Assembly: GCA_942493215.1 (NCBI GenBank)
Contig: OW818670.1
Location: 1,426,001 to 1,490,000, forward strand
Reading direction: 5' to 3'
From: G942493215 sp942493215
GTDB lineage: Bacteria; Bacillota_I; Bacilli_A; RF39; UBA660
Length of the DNA: 64,000 bases
Each line of letters opens with the position of its first letter. The stretch's first letter is position 1. The notes beneath the pieces are model-generated. The model worked only from the letters and a program-made list of their open reading frames with translations, was not told where the DNA came from and did no database searches. Shown here piece by piece: positions 41,479 to 50,672 of this stretch. The position numbers and the translations under genes are program-made.

Positions 41479-43567
41479 TTTTATAATCATTCCTTTTTAT
41501 TACGCCTTTACTAAGTTCAATAACACGATCAAATAAATCCATATTATCTAAACGGTGAGAAATAACAATAATTGTTTTATTAGTAAATTTAGTAAATAGT
41601 TGTTTGAGAATTTGTCGCTCTAAATTAATATCAACTTGGTTTAATCCTTCGTCAATTAATAGTATATTAAATGGTTTTAAAATAGTACGCGCTAAAATAA
41701 TACGTTGTTTTTCGCCACCCGAAAGATTAAAACCATTTTCTTCAATATATAAATTATAACCAGCATTATTTCTTTCTATTATTTCATTAATATGGCACAT
41801 ATTAGTAACTTCTAAAAAATCTTCATCATTCACTTTTCTTCTTAAAATAATATTGTTATAGAGAGAATCGGTAAACAATATTTCCTGTTGGGAGATATAA
41901 CAGATACTATCTTTTAGAGTTTTAATGTCATAATCATTAATGTCAACGTTATCTAAAAAAACAGTGTTACGATTAGCTTCATAATAGCGCATTAATAATC
42001 TTAATAAAGTACTTTTCCCACTACCACTTGTTCCTAATAACATAACTTTTTCACCATTTTTTATTGTTAAATTAATATCAAGTAATATATCCTTTTCATT
42101 ATTATAACTATAATTTAAATGTTTAATATCAATCTTTCCACTAATACTTTTATTTATATGGCCATTATTTTCTTGATCATAATTCTTAAGACCATCAATT
42201 CTTTTCAAGGCATTTCTAGCTTCTTTATAGTTCGTATCTAAATCAATAATATTGCGTATTGGAGCTAGAAAATTAGTTAATAACGTATTAAATAGAATTA
42301 AATTAGCAATCGTTAATTTCCCCTCTAGAACGGTTAAAGAGCCGACTAATATGATAGCCAAAAAACCAATATCATTAATAATCTCTTTAATAATATATTG
42401 ATAATTATAAAGATTATCAAAATGATATATTTTCTTTAATAATGAAACATATCTATGTTCATAATTATGCTGCATATTATTTTCTAGACTTAATCCTTTA
42501 ATAGCTTCAAATCCATTTATTGTTTCAATCATCGTTGAAGTAACAAGAGCTTTTTGTTCCTGCGATTCATTAATAATTCTTGTAAATAGATGTTTAAATA
42601 TTATAACTGTTATGATGTATAACAGTAAAATCATTAATGATATAACTAGTAGTTTTGAGCTTATCATATAAAGAAAAAAGACAGTGACAATCGCTAAAGG
42701 TAAATCAACAAATATTGATACTACTATTTTACTAATAATATTTCTAATTATTTGAATATCATTAAAACGCGATACAATATCACCGGTGGCATGATTACGA
42801 TAATAACGATATGGGAGGTGAAGAATGTATTTTAAAGTGTCCACAGTTAAAGAAGAATCAATTTTTTGGTTTAAAAATATAAATAGCTTATTACGATAAA
42901 AGTCCGTTATTATTTTAATAAAATAAATGACCATAAAGATTAAGGTAATACAATATATATTTGTTTTATTACTATCATTAATAGCTTCTAACATATATTT
43001 AACAAAGAATGATGAAGCAATACCAAAGATAGTTAATATAATTGATAATAAAAATATTATTTTTAAATATTTCTTATTATCTAATACCATTGGCATTAAT
43101 AAATTATAATATGGGGTGCTTTTATTTATAAGAGGTATATTTTTGATGGGGAATAATACTATTAATATACCATGCCAAATACGTTCAAATTCTTCAAAAG
43201 ATATTTTTTTAATCCAACCATTAGGATCACCAATGACAAGATTCTTTTTTTTGTAATTAATATTATATATAACAACATAGTGTTGGTAAGTATTGTCGAT
43301 TACAACATGAGCAATACAAGGTAATATAATCTTAAAATCTTTTATTTTATCTAAAGAACACTTTATTCCATAAGCCTCAAAATTAAGTTTCTTACTCGCT
43401 TCGATTAAGTTATAAGCACTAACACCGGTTTTATCAGTATTAGTCATATCTCTTAATGTTTCGATATCAACATAGCCACCATAATATTTGATAATCATTA
43501 AGAGACAAGAAATGCCACAATCACTAATTCCTTCTTGTTTTACTAATGGATATCTAATACATCTCAC
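41471..43567 (-). CDS. peptidase-containing ABC transporter (PCAT) for double-glycine peptides
   Basis: 698 aa in three parts. A C39 peptidase (1-135) has Gln11, Cys17 (QEGISDCGISC), His96 (YQHYVVIY) and Asp114 (VIGDPNG). Six transmembrane helices follow (about 160-440), then an ATPase with LGTSGSGKSTLLRLL, signature FNLSGGEKQR and Walker B NILLIDEGL. It cuts leaders after GG and exports the cores. The frame begins at GTG (43567) with AGGGAG abutting it; an ATT nine bases later has better spacing, so the true start is uncertain. Helper genes follow in an overlapping order. Confidence 0.95.
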   Translation of the reverse strand: MRCIRYPLVKQEGISDCGISCLLMIIKYYGGYVDIETLRDMTNTDKTGVSAYNLIEASKKLNFEAYGIKCSLDKIKDFKIILPCIAHVVIDNTYQHYVVIYNINYKKKNLVIGDPNGWIKKISFEEFERIWHGILIVLFPIKNIPLINKSTPYYNLLMPMVLDNKKYLKIIFLLSIILTIFGIASSFFVKYMLEAINDSNKTNIYCITLIFMVIYFIKIITDFYRNKLFIFLNQKIDSSLTVDTLKYILHLPYRYYRNHATGDIVSRFNDIQIIRNIISKIVVSIFVDLPLAIVTVFFLYMISSKLLVISLMILLLYIITVIIFKHLFTRIINESQEQKALVTSTMIETINGFEAIKGLSLENNMQHNYEHRYVSLLKKIYHFDNLYNYQYIIKEIINDIGFLAIILVGSLTVLEGKLTIANLILFNTLLTNFLAPIRNIIDLDTNYKEARNALKRIDGLKNYDQENNGHINKSISGKIDIKHLNYSYNNEKDILLDINLTIKNGEKVMLLGTSGSGKSTLLRLLMRYYEANRNTVFLDNVDINDYDIKTLKDSICYISQQEILFTDSLYNNIILRRKVNDEDFLEVTNMCHINEIIERNNAGYNLYIEENGFNLSGGEKQRIILARTILKPFNILLIDEGLNQVDINLERQILKQLFTKFTNKTIIVISHRLDNMDLFDRVIELSKGVIKRNDYKNG

Positions 43568-43571
43568 CTCC

Positions 43572-43598
43572 CTAACATTAATATACTAATAATGTTAG
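43572..43598. promoter_or_regulatory. inverted repeat upstream of the PCAT gene
   Basis: CTAACATTA and TAATGTTAG, perfect 9-bp arms 9 bases apart, overlap the likely -10 region and end just before the AGGGAGG ribosome site. It may be an operator or an RNA hairpin controlling the locus. No dedicated regulator gene is adjacent. Confidence 0.6.
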
Positions 43599-43613
43599 AG
43601 TTTTCCTTGTCAC

Positions 43614-43648
43614 AAAAAAAGAAAATAAATTAATTATTTTTCTTTTTA
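43614..43648 (-). terminator. rsmD terminator
   Basis: GAAAATAA pairs with TTATTTTTC (one bulge) with a T run on the minus strand, overlapping the end of rsmD. Confidence 0.6.
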
Positions 43649-44178
43649 AATATCTTTATTTTTTTTGTCCCATAAATCTTTTCTTTATATATAGTAAAAT
43701 CATTACTATATATATCTTGGAACTCATATTCACATATTATTAAGCCATTAGTACTAAGTAAATTATTTTGATAAATAAATGTTAAGATATTTTCAATAAT
43801 ATGCTCTTTATAAGGTGGATCAAGAAATATTAAATCAAATTGTTGATTGTTCTTAGATACTTTTTTTAAAAACTCTAGATAATCTTGACGCACTAAATAA
43901 TAGTCTTCTTCTATCTTTATATTATTAATATTATTTTGTAAAGTTTTAATAACTTCATTATTTTGATCTACAAAATAACAACTTTTAGCGCCATTACTTA
44001 AGGCTTCTAGTCCTAGACTACCACTGCCTGCAAATAAGTCTAAACAATTAGCATCTTTAACATAGCCGTTAATCATCGCAAATAATGATTCTTTAACTCG
44101 ATCCATTGTTGGACGTGTTCCGACAATATCATAGCCATCAATTTTTCGACCTTTATATTTACCACTTATAATGCGCAT
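43630..44178 (-). CDS. rsmD: 16S rRNA (guanine966-N2)-methyltransferase
   Basis: Methylates G966 of 16S rRNA in the assembling 30S. 182 aa. The start MRIISGKYKGRKI, the SAM motif CLDLFAGSGSLGLEALSNGA, and catalytic FLDPPYKE are all present. In Bacillus it (ylbH) follows the ylbD-ylbE genes, as here. AGGGTGATA precedes the ATG. Confidence 0.96.
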   Translation of the reverse strand: MRIISGKYKGRKIDGYDIVGTRPTMDRVKESLFAMINGYVKDANCLDLFAGSGSLGLEALSNGAKSCYFVDQNNEVIKTLQNNINNIKIEEDYYLVRQDYLEFLKKVSKNNQQFDLIFLDPPYKEHIIENILTFIYQNNLLSTNGLIICEYEFQDIYSNDFTIYKEKIYGTKKIKIFKKKNN

Positions 44179-44190
44179 ATTATCACCCTT

Positions 44191-44412
44191 TTATTTTAAT
44201 GTTGCTAATATTGTTTGTAAAAAATCTACTGTTTGTATAACCTTATTAATACGATCTTCTGGTCTTAATTTATAATCTGTTTTAACTTGTTCTTCAAACA
44301 TTCGAAACATAGTTGAATCACGGTTTAAAACTTTGTACCAGTTAGAGTTTTCACGAATATACTTCTGGTATTGGGGATTATTACGAATTTTAAATTGTGT
44401 ATCTAAATTCAT
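44191..44412 (-). CDS. ylbE: YlbE-like protein
   Basis: A 73-aa protein with the family pattern RNNPQYQKYIRENSNWYKVLNRD then RINKVIQTVDFLQTIL. Function unknown; it sits between ylbD and rsmD as in B. subtilis. The start overlaps the YlbD stop region by one base, so translation is coupled. Confidence 0.85.
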   Translation of the reverse strand: MNLDTQFKIRNNPQYQKYIRENSNWYKVLNRDSTMFRMFEEQVKTDYKLRPEDRINKVIQTVDFLQTILATLK

Positions 44413-44789
44413 TAATCCTCAAAATGTCGGTATAAAGGACGAGGCTTATAAGTTTCTTTAGGAGGTGTTGTATCTTCAGTTTTTTTAGTTGTTAAATCTT
44501 GAACAACTCCTACTACTCTCTGAAGATTACTAACGCCTGTTTGAACATTATCAAGATTAATATTTTTAATCCAATTGAAGATATCCGCTAAACCGATTGT
44601 TCCAGCAGCTGTAGCCGCCGCTTTAACCGTTTCTGTTTTGGCCGTATAAGTCTTCCATGCCTCTTTGTCCTCACCATATAAATCAAAAATTTCATAAAAT
44701 TTTTGCCATGTCATATCCCCACTTCTGACATAATCTATTAGCTTGGGATTCTTTTTTACAAATGTTTTAAATAGTTCCTTATTATCCAT
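44412..44789 (-). CDS. ylbD: YlbD-family spore coat protein
   Basis: About 125 aa. FKTFVKKNPKLIDYVRSGDMTWQKFYEIFDLYGED is the PF14071-like N-terminal block. The centre (WIKNINLDNVQTGVSNLQRVVGVVQDL) and Pro/Lys-rich tail follow. YlbD associates with the spore coat in B. subtilis. ATG at 44789 has GGTGG five bases upstream; an in-frame ATG just before is equally open. It supports sporulation here. Confidence 0.83.
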   Translation of the reverse strand: MDNKELFKTFVKKNPKLIDYVRSGDMTWQKFYEIFDLYGEDKEAWKTYTAKTETVKAAATAAGTIGLADIFNWIKNINLDNVQTGVSNLQRVVGVVQDLTTKKTEDTTPPKETYKPRPLYRHFED

Positions 44790-44841
44790 CATAACCACCT
44801 ACTACTTAATTATATGAGTAATAGATAAAAAGTTGATTAAG

Positions 44842-46194
44842 TTAATTATTTGGTGTAAGGTGTAATCGTTTATCTATCTCTGTTTGTCTTCGATCAATCA
44901 ATTGTTCGCGATCAGGACCAATCCCAATAAATGTTACAGGAACTTCAGTGTATAGTTCAATGAATTTAATGAATTCTTGTACTTGAGGTGGTAATTCCTC
45001 GAAGGTTCTAGCAGCACTAAAATCAACATCAGTTCCAGAAAAAGTTTTATAGACTGGTGTATAATCTTCTACATAACCAGATGTAAGAACACAAGATCTA
45101 GTTACAGTATCTGCACCTAGACAAATTTTTTTTCTTTGATATTCATAACAAACCTTAAATTCTGGTATCTTAAATAAAGTATCAACATGATTTACTACTA
45201 AATCAGTTATGCCATTGAGTTGAATAGACTTTTTTAAAGCCGTCAAATCTAACCACCCAATGCGTCTTGGTCGTTTTGTTGTAGTACCAATTTCATGACC
45301 TAATTCCCGAATTCTTATTTCCGTATCTCCAAATATCTCGGTTGGGAACGGTCCTTCACCAACTTTGGAACAATATGCTTTTAAAACTCCATATATGTGC
45401 CCAATATTATGAGGATTTAAGCCACTTCCGGTTAAAATACCACCAATTGTACAATTTGAAGAAGTAACAAACGGAAATGCTCCATGATCAATATCTAAAA
45501 ATGTTGCTTGAGCACCTTCACAAATAACTTTTTTACCTTCAGCAATATAATTATGCAAAAGTTCAACAGTATCACAAACATAAGGCTCTAATTCATTAAT
45601 ATAGGCCCTATAGGATTTAACATATTCACAAAAAGTCTTAATTATATTAGCATACTGACAACCATATAAACCAAAAAACTTATTCTTATTGTTTATATTC
45701 TCAGATAGCTTTTCCATATATGTGTTATCTAGTAAATCCCGCATTCTAATTCCAATACGACCTACTTTATCTTGGTAGGCTGGTCCAATACCCCGTTTTG
45801 TTGTCCCTATTTTCTTATCACCTTTTATTTTTTCTTCTAGTTCATCTTGATCAATATGATAAGGAAATATAACATGAGCTATGTCACTAATACGTAAGCC
45901 ATCAACACTTATGCCTCTATCTTTTAGAATACTTATTTCTTCTAATAAAACTTTTAGATCAATAACAACACCATTACCAATAACCGCTAATGCGTTAGGA
46001 TTTAAAATACTTGATGGTATAAGATGAAATGCAAATTTTTCGCCATTTACAACAATTGTATGACCAGCATTATTTCCACCCTGACATCTTACAACCGCAT
46101 CGGCATCTTGAGCAAGTTTGTCAACAATTCTTCCTTTTCCTTCATCACCAAGAAAGGTACCAACAACAGCATCAACAGTTCCACTTTTTTTCAT
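44842..46194 (-). CDS. purA: adenylosuccinate synthetase
   Basis: GTP-dependent first step from IMP to AMP. 450 aa from the ATG at 46194 with GGAGAGAAG upstream. VVGTFLGDEGKGRIVDKL is the P-loop (with GDEGKGR instead of the usual GK), RCQGGNNAGHTI follows, with KRGIGPAYQDKVGRIGIRM, TTTKRPRRIGW and FIGIGPDREQLI. A few insertions make it slightly long. Catalytic residues appear intact. It follows parC by 13 bases, an unusual neighbour. Confidence 0.95.
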   Translation of the reverse strand: MKKSGTVDAVVGTFLGDEGKGRIVDKLAQDADAVVRCQGGNNAGHTIVVNGEKFAFHLIPSSILNPNALAVIGNGVVIDLKVLLEEISILKDRGISVDGLRISDIAHVIFPYHIDQDELEEKIKGDKKIGTTKRGIGPAYQDKVGRIGIRMRDLLDNTYMEKLSENINNKNKFFGLYGCQYANIIKTFCEYVKSYRAYINELEPYVCDTVELLHNYIAEGKKVICEGAQATFLDIDHGAFPFVTSSNCTIGGILTGSGLNPHNIGHIYGVLKAYCSKVGEGPFPTEIFGDTEIRIRELGHEIGTTTKRPRRIGWLDLTALKKSIQLNGITDLVVNHVDTLFKIPEFKVCYEYQRKKICLGADTVTRSCVLTSGYVEDYTPVYKTFSGTDVDFSAARTFEELPPQVQEFIKFIELYTEVPVTFIGIGPDREQLIDRRQTEIDKRLHLTPNN

Positions 46195-46207
46195 AATCTT
46201 CTCTCCT

Positions 46208-48730
46208 TTATACCTTAAAATCATCTAAGAAATCGTCAATCGTCATTATCTTCTTGTCGATTTCTTGTAAAGAAATATCCCCTTCTTCTTTTATTTCATT
46301 GGTATTTAAAGTATTTTGTGGCTCTTTAATCAATATGAATGCTCTATTTATTCCCTCCTTATTTATAACAGTTCCCGTTGAATAACGGTCACTAATAGGA
46401 AAACTAGTAATTTTCTCTAAGACAACATTATTAGCATTTTGCATTCCTAATGTTTCTTTATTATTTATAATAAATGTCTTTAAAATTAAATATGGATTAG
46501 TTTTAACATCACGAATTAATACTAAACCACGACGAGCTCGTGTCCCTTTTTCAAATTCAGTTATCCGTACTCGTTTAGCTGTACCTTTTTCGGTTACGAC
46601 TGTTAAATATTCACTATTAACATCAAAGATATGAGCACTAACAACATAATCATTCTTTAAGGCAATAGCTTTAACACCACTTGCTTTTAATCCTGTAACT
46701 GGAACCTCTTCAATACCAAACCATAAACCATATCCAGTATGAGTTGAGATGAATACATTCTCTTGATTATTATCCGTTACATCAACAACTCGGTCATCAT
46801 CCTTTAATTTAATATTAGTAATTGGTTTAGAATATCTTTGAACTTTATATTCTTCTAATTTAGTTCTTTTAATCATTCCCATTTTGGTAAAAGTAGTAAT
46901 ATAATTATCACTGTTAAAATCATAAACAGGAATAGACGCAATGATTTCCTCACCAGCTGCAATTGTAATAATATTGCTAATATGTTTACCTAATTCTTTC
47001 CATTTTAAATCTGGAATTTCATAAACAGGAACATATAAATAATTACCTAAATCAGTAAACATTAATAAAGTATCCATAGTATTCATATTATATATACCAA
47101 TAACATAATCGTTATCTTTTAATACAACCTCTTCATTATCACTTGATGAATAACTACGATTAGATACTCTTTTTACATAGCCATCTTTTGTTACTACAAC
47201 AATACAATCATCTTTTGGAATCATTAATGTATTATCTATTTTTATTTCTGTTAATTCATCCTTTATTTCGGTTTTACGAGGTGTCGCATAATCTTTCTTA
47301 ACCTTACGTAATTCTTCCTTAATAACATTCTTTAACTTTTCAGGGTCTTCTAAAATAGCTTTTAAACCAGCAATAATAATCTTTAATTGTTCAGCTTTAG
47401 CCATTAACTCTGTTACATCGGTATTAGTTAAACGATATAATTGTAAAGTAACAATTGCTTCCGCTTGAATCTCCGTAAATTGATACTTCTGCATCAAGTT
47501 ATCTTTAGCATCACCTTTATTTTTACTAGATCGAATTGTTGCGATAACTTCATCTAAGATTGATAAAGCTTTAATTAAACCTTCAGTAATATGGGCTTCC
47601 CTTGAAAAGTGATCTAAATCAAATTTTGTTCTTCTAGTTACAACTTCAATTTGATGTTTAATGTAAGCATCTAATATTTCTAAAATACCAATTGTCATCG
47701 GTCTACGATTGACAATCGCCACCATATTATATGAATAACCTATTTGTAACTCGGTATTTTTATATAAATAATTTAAGATTAAATCTTTATCAACGTCTTT
47801 CTTTAAATCAATAACAATACGAACTAATGATTCCCGGTCTGATTCATCACGAACTTCTAATATTCCATCTATTTTTTTATCAAGACGAATTTCTTCAATC
47901 TTTTTTACTAAGGCTGCTTTATTAACCTCATAAGGAATTTCGGTAATTAAAACTTGATCTTTACCCTTATTTTTAATAAATTCACATTTGGAACGAATAA
48001 CTACCTTACCACGTCCTGTTTTTAAGGCTTCAATGATACCATCTTTGCCTTCAACTATACCTCCCGTTGGAAAGTCAGGTCCTTTAACTATATCTAAAAT
48101 TGAATCTAAATGGCAATTAGGACTATCAATACGTTTAATAGTTGCATCTATTACCTCGCCTAAATTATGAGTTGGAATATTTGTTGCATAACCAGCACTA
48201 ATACCAGTTGTTCCATTAACTAATAAATTAGGAAATTTACCCGGTAAAACCGTAGGCTCTAGTAAAGAGTCATCATAATTAGGTGCCCAGGTTACTGTAT
48301 CTTTATCAATATCTTTTAATAACTCATCACTTATTTTTGATAGGCGCGCTTCCGTATAACGCATAGCTGCTGCACTATCACCATCCATTGATCCATTATT
48401 ACCATGCATATCAATATAAGTAGTATTTTGTTTCCACCATTGACTCATTCTAACCATAGCTTCATAAATACTAGAGTCACCGTGAGGATGATAAAAACCC
48501 ATAACATTTCCTACGGTTTTAGCGCATTTACGATATGGTTTATCATAAGTATTTTTATCTCTATACATTGCGTATAATATTCTTCTTTGAACCGGTTTTA
48601 AACCATCTCTAACATCTGGTATAGCCCGATCTTGAATAATGGTTTTAGAGTATCTTCCGAAACGCTCGCCCATTATTTCTTCTAGTGAATAATCGTGTAT
48701 TCTCTTCATTACTTCTTCTATATTGTTCAT
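46208..48730 (-). CDS. parC: topoisomerase IV subunit A
   Basis: Type IIA topoisomerase subunit that separates daughter chromosomes with ParE. 840 aa. ALEEIMGERFGRYSKTIIQDRAIPDVRDGLKPVQRRIL-type start, the quinolone-determining region HPHGDSSIYEAM (Ser and Glu present) and the active Tyr in AAAMRYTEARL. The C-terminal beta-pinwheel runs from about 500. Bacterial ParC features and length favour ParC over GyrA, since no GyrA-box QRRGGKG is seen. parE is not adjacent. A promoter with TTGAAT and TATAAT lies upstream near 48747-48775. Confidence 0.88.
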   Translation of the reverse strand: MNNIEEVMKRIHDYSLEEIMGERFGRYSKTIIQDRAIPDVRDGLKPVQRRILYAMYRDKNTYDKPYRKCAKTVGNVMGFYHPHGDSSIYEAMVRMSQWWKQNTTYIDMHGNNGSMDGDSAAAMRYTEARLSKISDELLKDIDKDTVTWAPNYDDSLLEPTVLPGKFPNLLVNGTTGISAGYATNIPTHNLGEVIDATIKRIDSPNCHLDSILDIVKGPDFPTGGIVEGKDGIIEALKTGRGKVVIRSKCEFIKNKGKDQVLITEIPYEVNKAALVKKIEEIRLDKKIDGILEVRDESDRESLVRIVIDLKKDVDKDLILNYLYKNTELQIGYSYNMVAIVNRRPMTIGILEILDAYIKHQIEVVTRRTKFDLDHFSREAHITEGLIKALSILDEVIATIRSSKNKGDAKDNLMQKYQFTEIQAEAIVTLQLYRLTNTDVTELMAKAEQLKIIIAGLKAILEDPEKLKNVIKEELRKVKKDYATPRKTEIKDELTEIKIDNTLMIPKDDCIVVVTKDGYVKRVSNRSYSSSDNEEVVLKDNDYVIGIYNMNTMDTLLMFTDLGNYLYVPVYEIPDLKWKELGKHISNIITIAAGEEIIASIPVYDFNSDNYITTFTKMGMIKRTKLEEYKVQRYSKPITNIKLKDDDRVVDVTDNNQENVFISTHTGYGLWFGIEEVPVTGLKASGVKAIALKNDYVVSAHIFDVNSEYLTVVTEKGTAKRVRITEFEKGTRARRGLVLIRDVKTNPYLILKTFIINNKETLGMQNANNVVLEKITSFPISDRYSTGTVINKEGINRAFILIKEPQNTLNTNEIKEEGDISLQEIDKKIMTIDDFLDDFKV

Positions 48731-48896
48731 AACATCACCATAATCATTATAGCAAACTTTAAATAAATATTCAAAGAAATAAATAAAAAGAGTTTTTTAT
48801 ACTTATTTCTATCTTGCACAAACAGATTAAATCAATAATATACACCATTGATTTTTTTAATTTATGTACTGCAATTACTTTTTATAAGAATATTCT

Positions 48897-48945
48897 TGAC
48901 AATAGGTAATAGGTTGCATATAATAATGGTAATAGGTTACATATA
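48897..48945 (+). promoter_or_regulatory. marR promoter with direct repeats
   Basis: TTGACA (48897-48902) and TATAAT (48920-48925) are 17 bases apart. An 18-base repeat (GGTAATAGGTTGCATATA, one mismatch in the second copy) occurs at 48905-48922 and 48928-48945, 23 bases apart on the same face of the helix. It is the likely autoregulatory binding site. Confidence 0.75.
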
Positions 48946-48968
48946 TATTTTTAAGAAAGGAAATAATT

Positions 48969-49430
48969 ATGAATGATTTAGAAAAAAAAACATATATTTT
49001 TGGTACTATCTTTACATTATCCAATAAATTGCAACTACTTGGCGATAAGATGGATAAAGAACTTACAGTCAAACAATGGCTCTTTCTAGCAGGAGTTTTA
49101 AAATGTGCAAATGATGCTCCAACAATTACTGAAATTGCTACTCAAATTGGCAGTTCTCGACAAAACATAAAAAAAATAGCATTAATTCTCGAAAAACAAG
49201 GATTTATAACAATGAAAAAAGATAGTATAGATGCTAGAATGCTACGAATTAGTTTGACAAAAACATGTAAATTATATCTTAAGAAAAGGGAAACAATGGA
49301 ACTGCAATTCATTAAAAAATTATTTGACAGTTTTGAATTAAATGAATTATCAAGTTTAGCAGCGACAATTACAAAATTGGAAAAAAATATTAAAAATATG
49401 AGCTCAAAATATAATGGAATGGAATTTTAA
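48969..49430 (+). CDS. MarR-family transcriptional regulator
   Basis: A 153-aa winged-helix protein: KELTVKQWLFLAGVLKC, then the recognition region PTITEIATQIGSSRQNIKKIALILEKQGFITMKKDSIDARMLRISLT with the wing, and an amphipathic C-terminal dimer helix. It likely represses its own promoter and the DUF6544 gene that overlaps it. AAGGAAAT precedes the ATG. Effector unknown. Confidence 0.9.
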   Translation: MNDLEKKTYIFGTIFTLSNKLQLLGDKMDKELTVKQWLFLAGVLKCANDAPTITEIATQIGSSRQNIKKIALILEKQGFITMKKDSIDARMLRISLTKTCKLYLKKRETMELQFIKKLFDSFELNELSSLAATITKLEKNIKNMSSKYNGMEF

Positions 49431-49434
49431 GATA

Positions 49435-50262
49435 ATGGAGATATTATTAATATTTGTTGTTATTTTGGGAGTAATTATATTCTTTTTAAGAATCCCCTAC
49501 TCACCGACCAGTACACAATTTAAACAAATTGTAAGCAAAAAAAACAAACCATTATTATCTGAGATGTTTACCAAAAATGATATAAAAGATCTGCCATTAC
49601 CCGTGCAACAGTATTTTAGATATTGTAAATATATAGGGACACCAAAAATGACATATATGCAGGCTCACTTAGAAAATGTAGATTTTATAATGTCGGATAA
49701 TAAAACTATTAAAATAGATTATAAACAAATTAACTTCGTAAATAAACCCGATCGTTTTGCTTATATTTCATCTTCGTTAGTTGGTATACCTTTTGAAGGA
49801 TTAGACTTTTATAAGAATGGAAAAGGAAATATGAAAGGAACATTAGCTAAAATTATTCCTCTTTTTAATCAGCAAAATAGATTGATAGATCAATCTTGTC
49901 TTGTTACATGGCTTGCAGAATGTTTAATAGTACCAAATGCCGCCTTACAAGACTTTGTAAAATGGGAAACTATCGATAAAACCCATGCCAAGGCTAGTGT
50001 CTCGTGGAAAAATATATCTGTAAGTGGCATTTTTACTTTTAAAAAGAACGGTGAGCTTCTTAACTTTCGTACTAAAGATAGAATTGCTATCGATATAAAA
50101 GGTAAAGTAACAAAAGCCGAATGGTCAGCACTCTTTTTAAAATATCATTCTGTAAACGGAATATTACAACCTAAAATAATACAATCCATTTGGCATTATC
50201 CTAATAAAGATTGCCCCTATTTTAATCAAAACAAAGAAACAATAACAATTTACTATCAATAG
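49435..50262 (+). CDS. DUF6544-like membrane-anchored protein
   Basis: An N-terminal membrane helix (EILLIFVVILGVIIFFL), then an extracytoplasmic or cytosolic domain starting LPLPVQQYFRYCKYIGTPKMTYMQAHLEN. That matches the LPxPVQRYLRYAG pattern of DUF6544 (formerly DUF6920), often linked to MarR/TetR regulators. The rest is beta-rich (SVSWKNISVSGIFTFKKNGELLNFR). The frame is also open from an ATG at 49414 overlapping marR; the ATG at 49435 with GGAA about ten bases upstream is as likely. Function unknown. Confidence 0.7.
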   Translation: MEILLIFVVILGVIIFFLRIPYSPTSTQFKQIVSKKNKPLLSEMFTKNDIKDLPLPVQQYFRYCKYIGTPKMTYMQAHLENVDFIMSDNKTIKIDYKQINFVNKPDRFAYISSSLVGIPFEGLDFYKNGKGNMKGTLAKIIPLFNQQNRLIDQSCLVTWLAECLIVPNAALQDFVKWETIDKTHAKASVSWKNISVSGIFTFKKNGELLNFRTKDRIAIDIKGKVTKAEWSALFLKYHSVNGILQPKIIQSIWHYPNKDCPYFNQNKETITIYYQ

Positions 50263-50356
50263 TATATCTAATTACTACCATATTAGGAACAATTAATATG
50301 TTAAGATGAATTTATAATATACACATTATAATAAACATCCGAGGGAGGTGAAAAAA

Positions 50357-50539
50357 ATGAATAAAAATAAAAACAATATATTAAATTATTTTAATTTAGG
50401 AACAGCTATCGGTCTTAGTGCTGCAATTGGAATTGTTATTGGGGCCTTATTGAATAATTTAATATTATGGCTTGGTATTGGTACAGGAATAGGTGTATTA
50501 TTGGGAGCCATTGTTGAAATGTATAAAAAGAAAAAATAA
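50357..50539 (+). CDS. small glycine-rich membrane protein
   Basis: 60 aa from the ATG at 50357 with GGGAGGTG upstream. A basic Asn-rich N-terminus is followed by two hydrophobic, glycine-spaced segments (GTAIGLSAAIGIVIGALL, ILWLGIGTGIGVLLGAIVE) and a Lys-rich end. Unmatched to a family. Independent of the MarR unit, with its own ribosome site. It could be a membrane micro-protein or a toxin of type I type, though no antisense RNA was identified. Confidence 0.65.
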   Translation: MNKNKNNILNYFNLGTAIGLSAAIGIVIGALLNNLILWLGIGTGIGVLLGAIVEMYKKKK

Positions 50540-50643
50540 TTAGCAAATAAATAAAGTAATAATTTTAATAAAACACCTAATAATATTCATTTTATAATTA
50601 AATAATAGCAAGATAATTTTAATAGTTACCTTGTTTTTTAATG

Positions 50644-50672
50644 AAAAAATCACTTATTTTACAAGTGATTTT
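50644..50672 (-). terminator. spoVA operon terminator
   Basis: AAATCACTT and AAGTGATTT with a seven-base loop and T run on the minus strand meet the spoVAE stop codon. Confidence 0.8.

Noticed and set aside
48830..48860. Hairpin with T run on the plus strand upstream of marR
   Set aside because: It has terminator shape (AATCAAT/ATTGATT, then T6) but no plus-strand gene or promoter before it; kept out because a small RNA is not supported.
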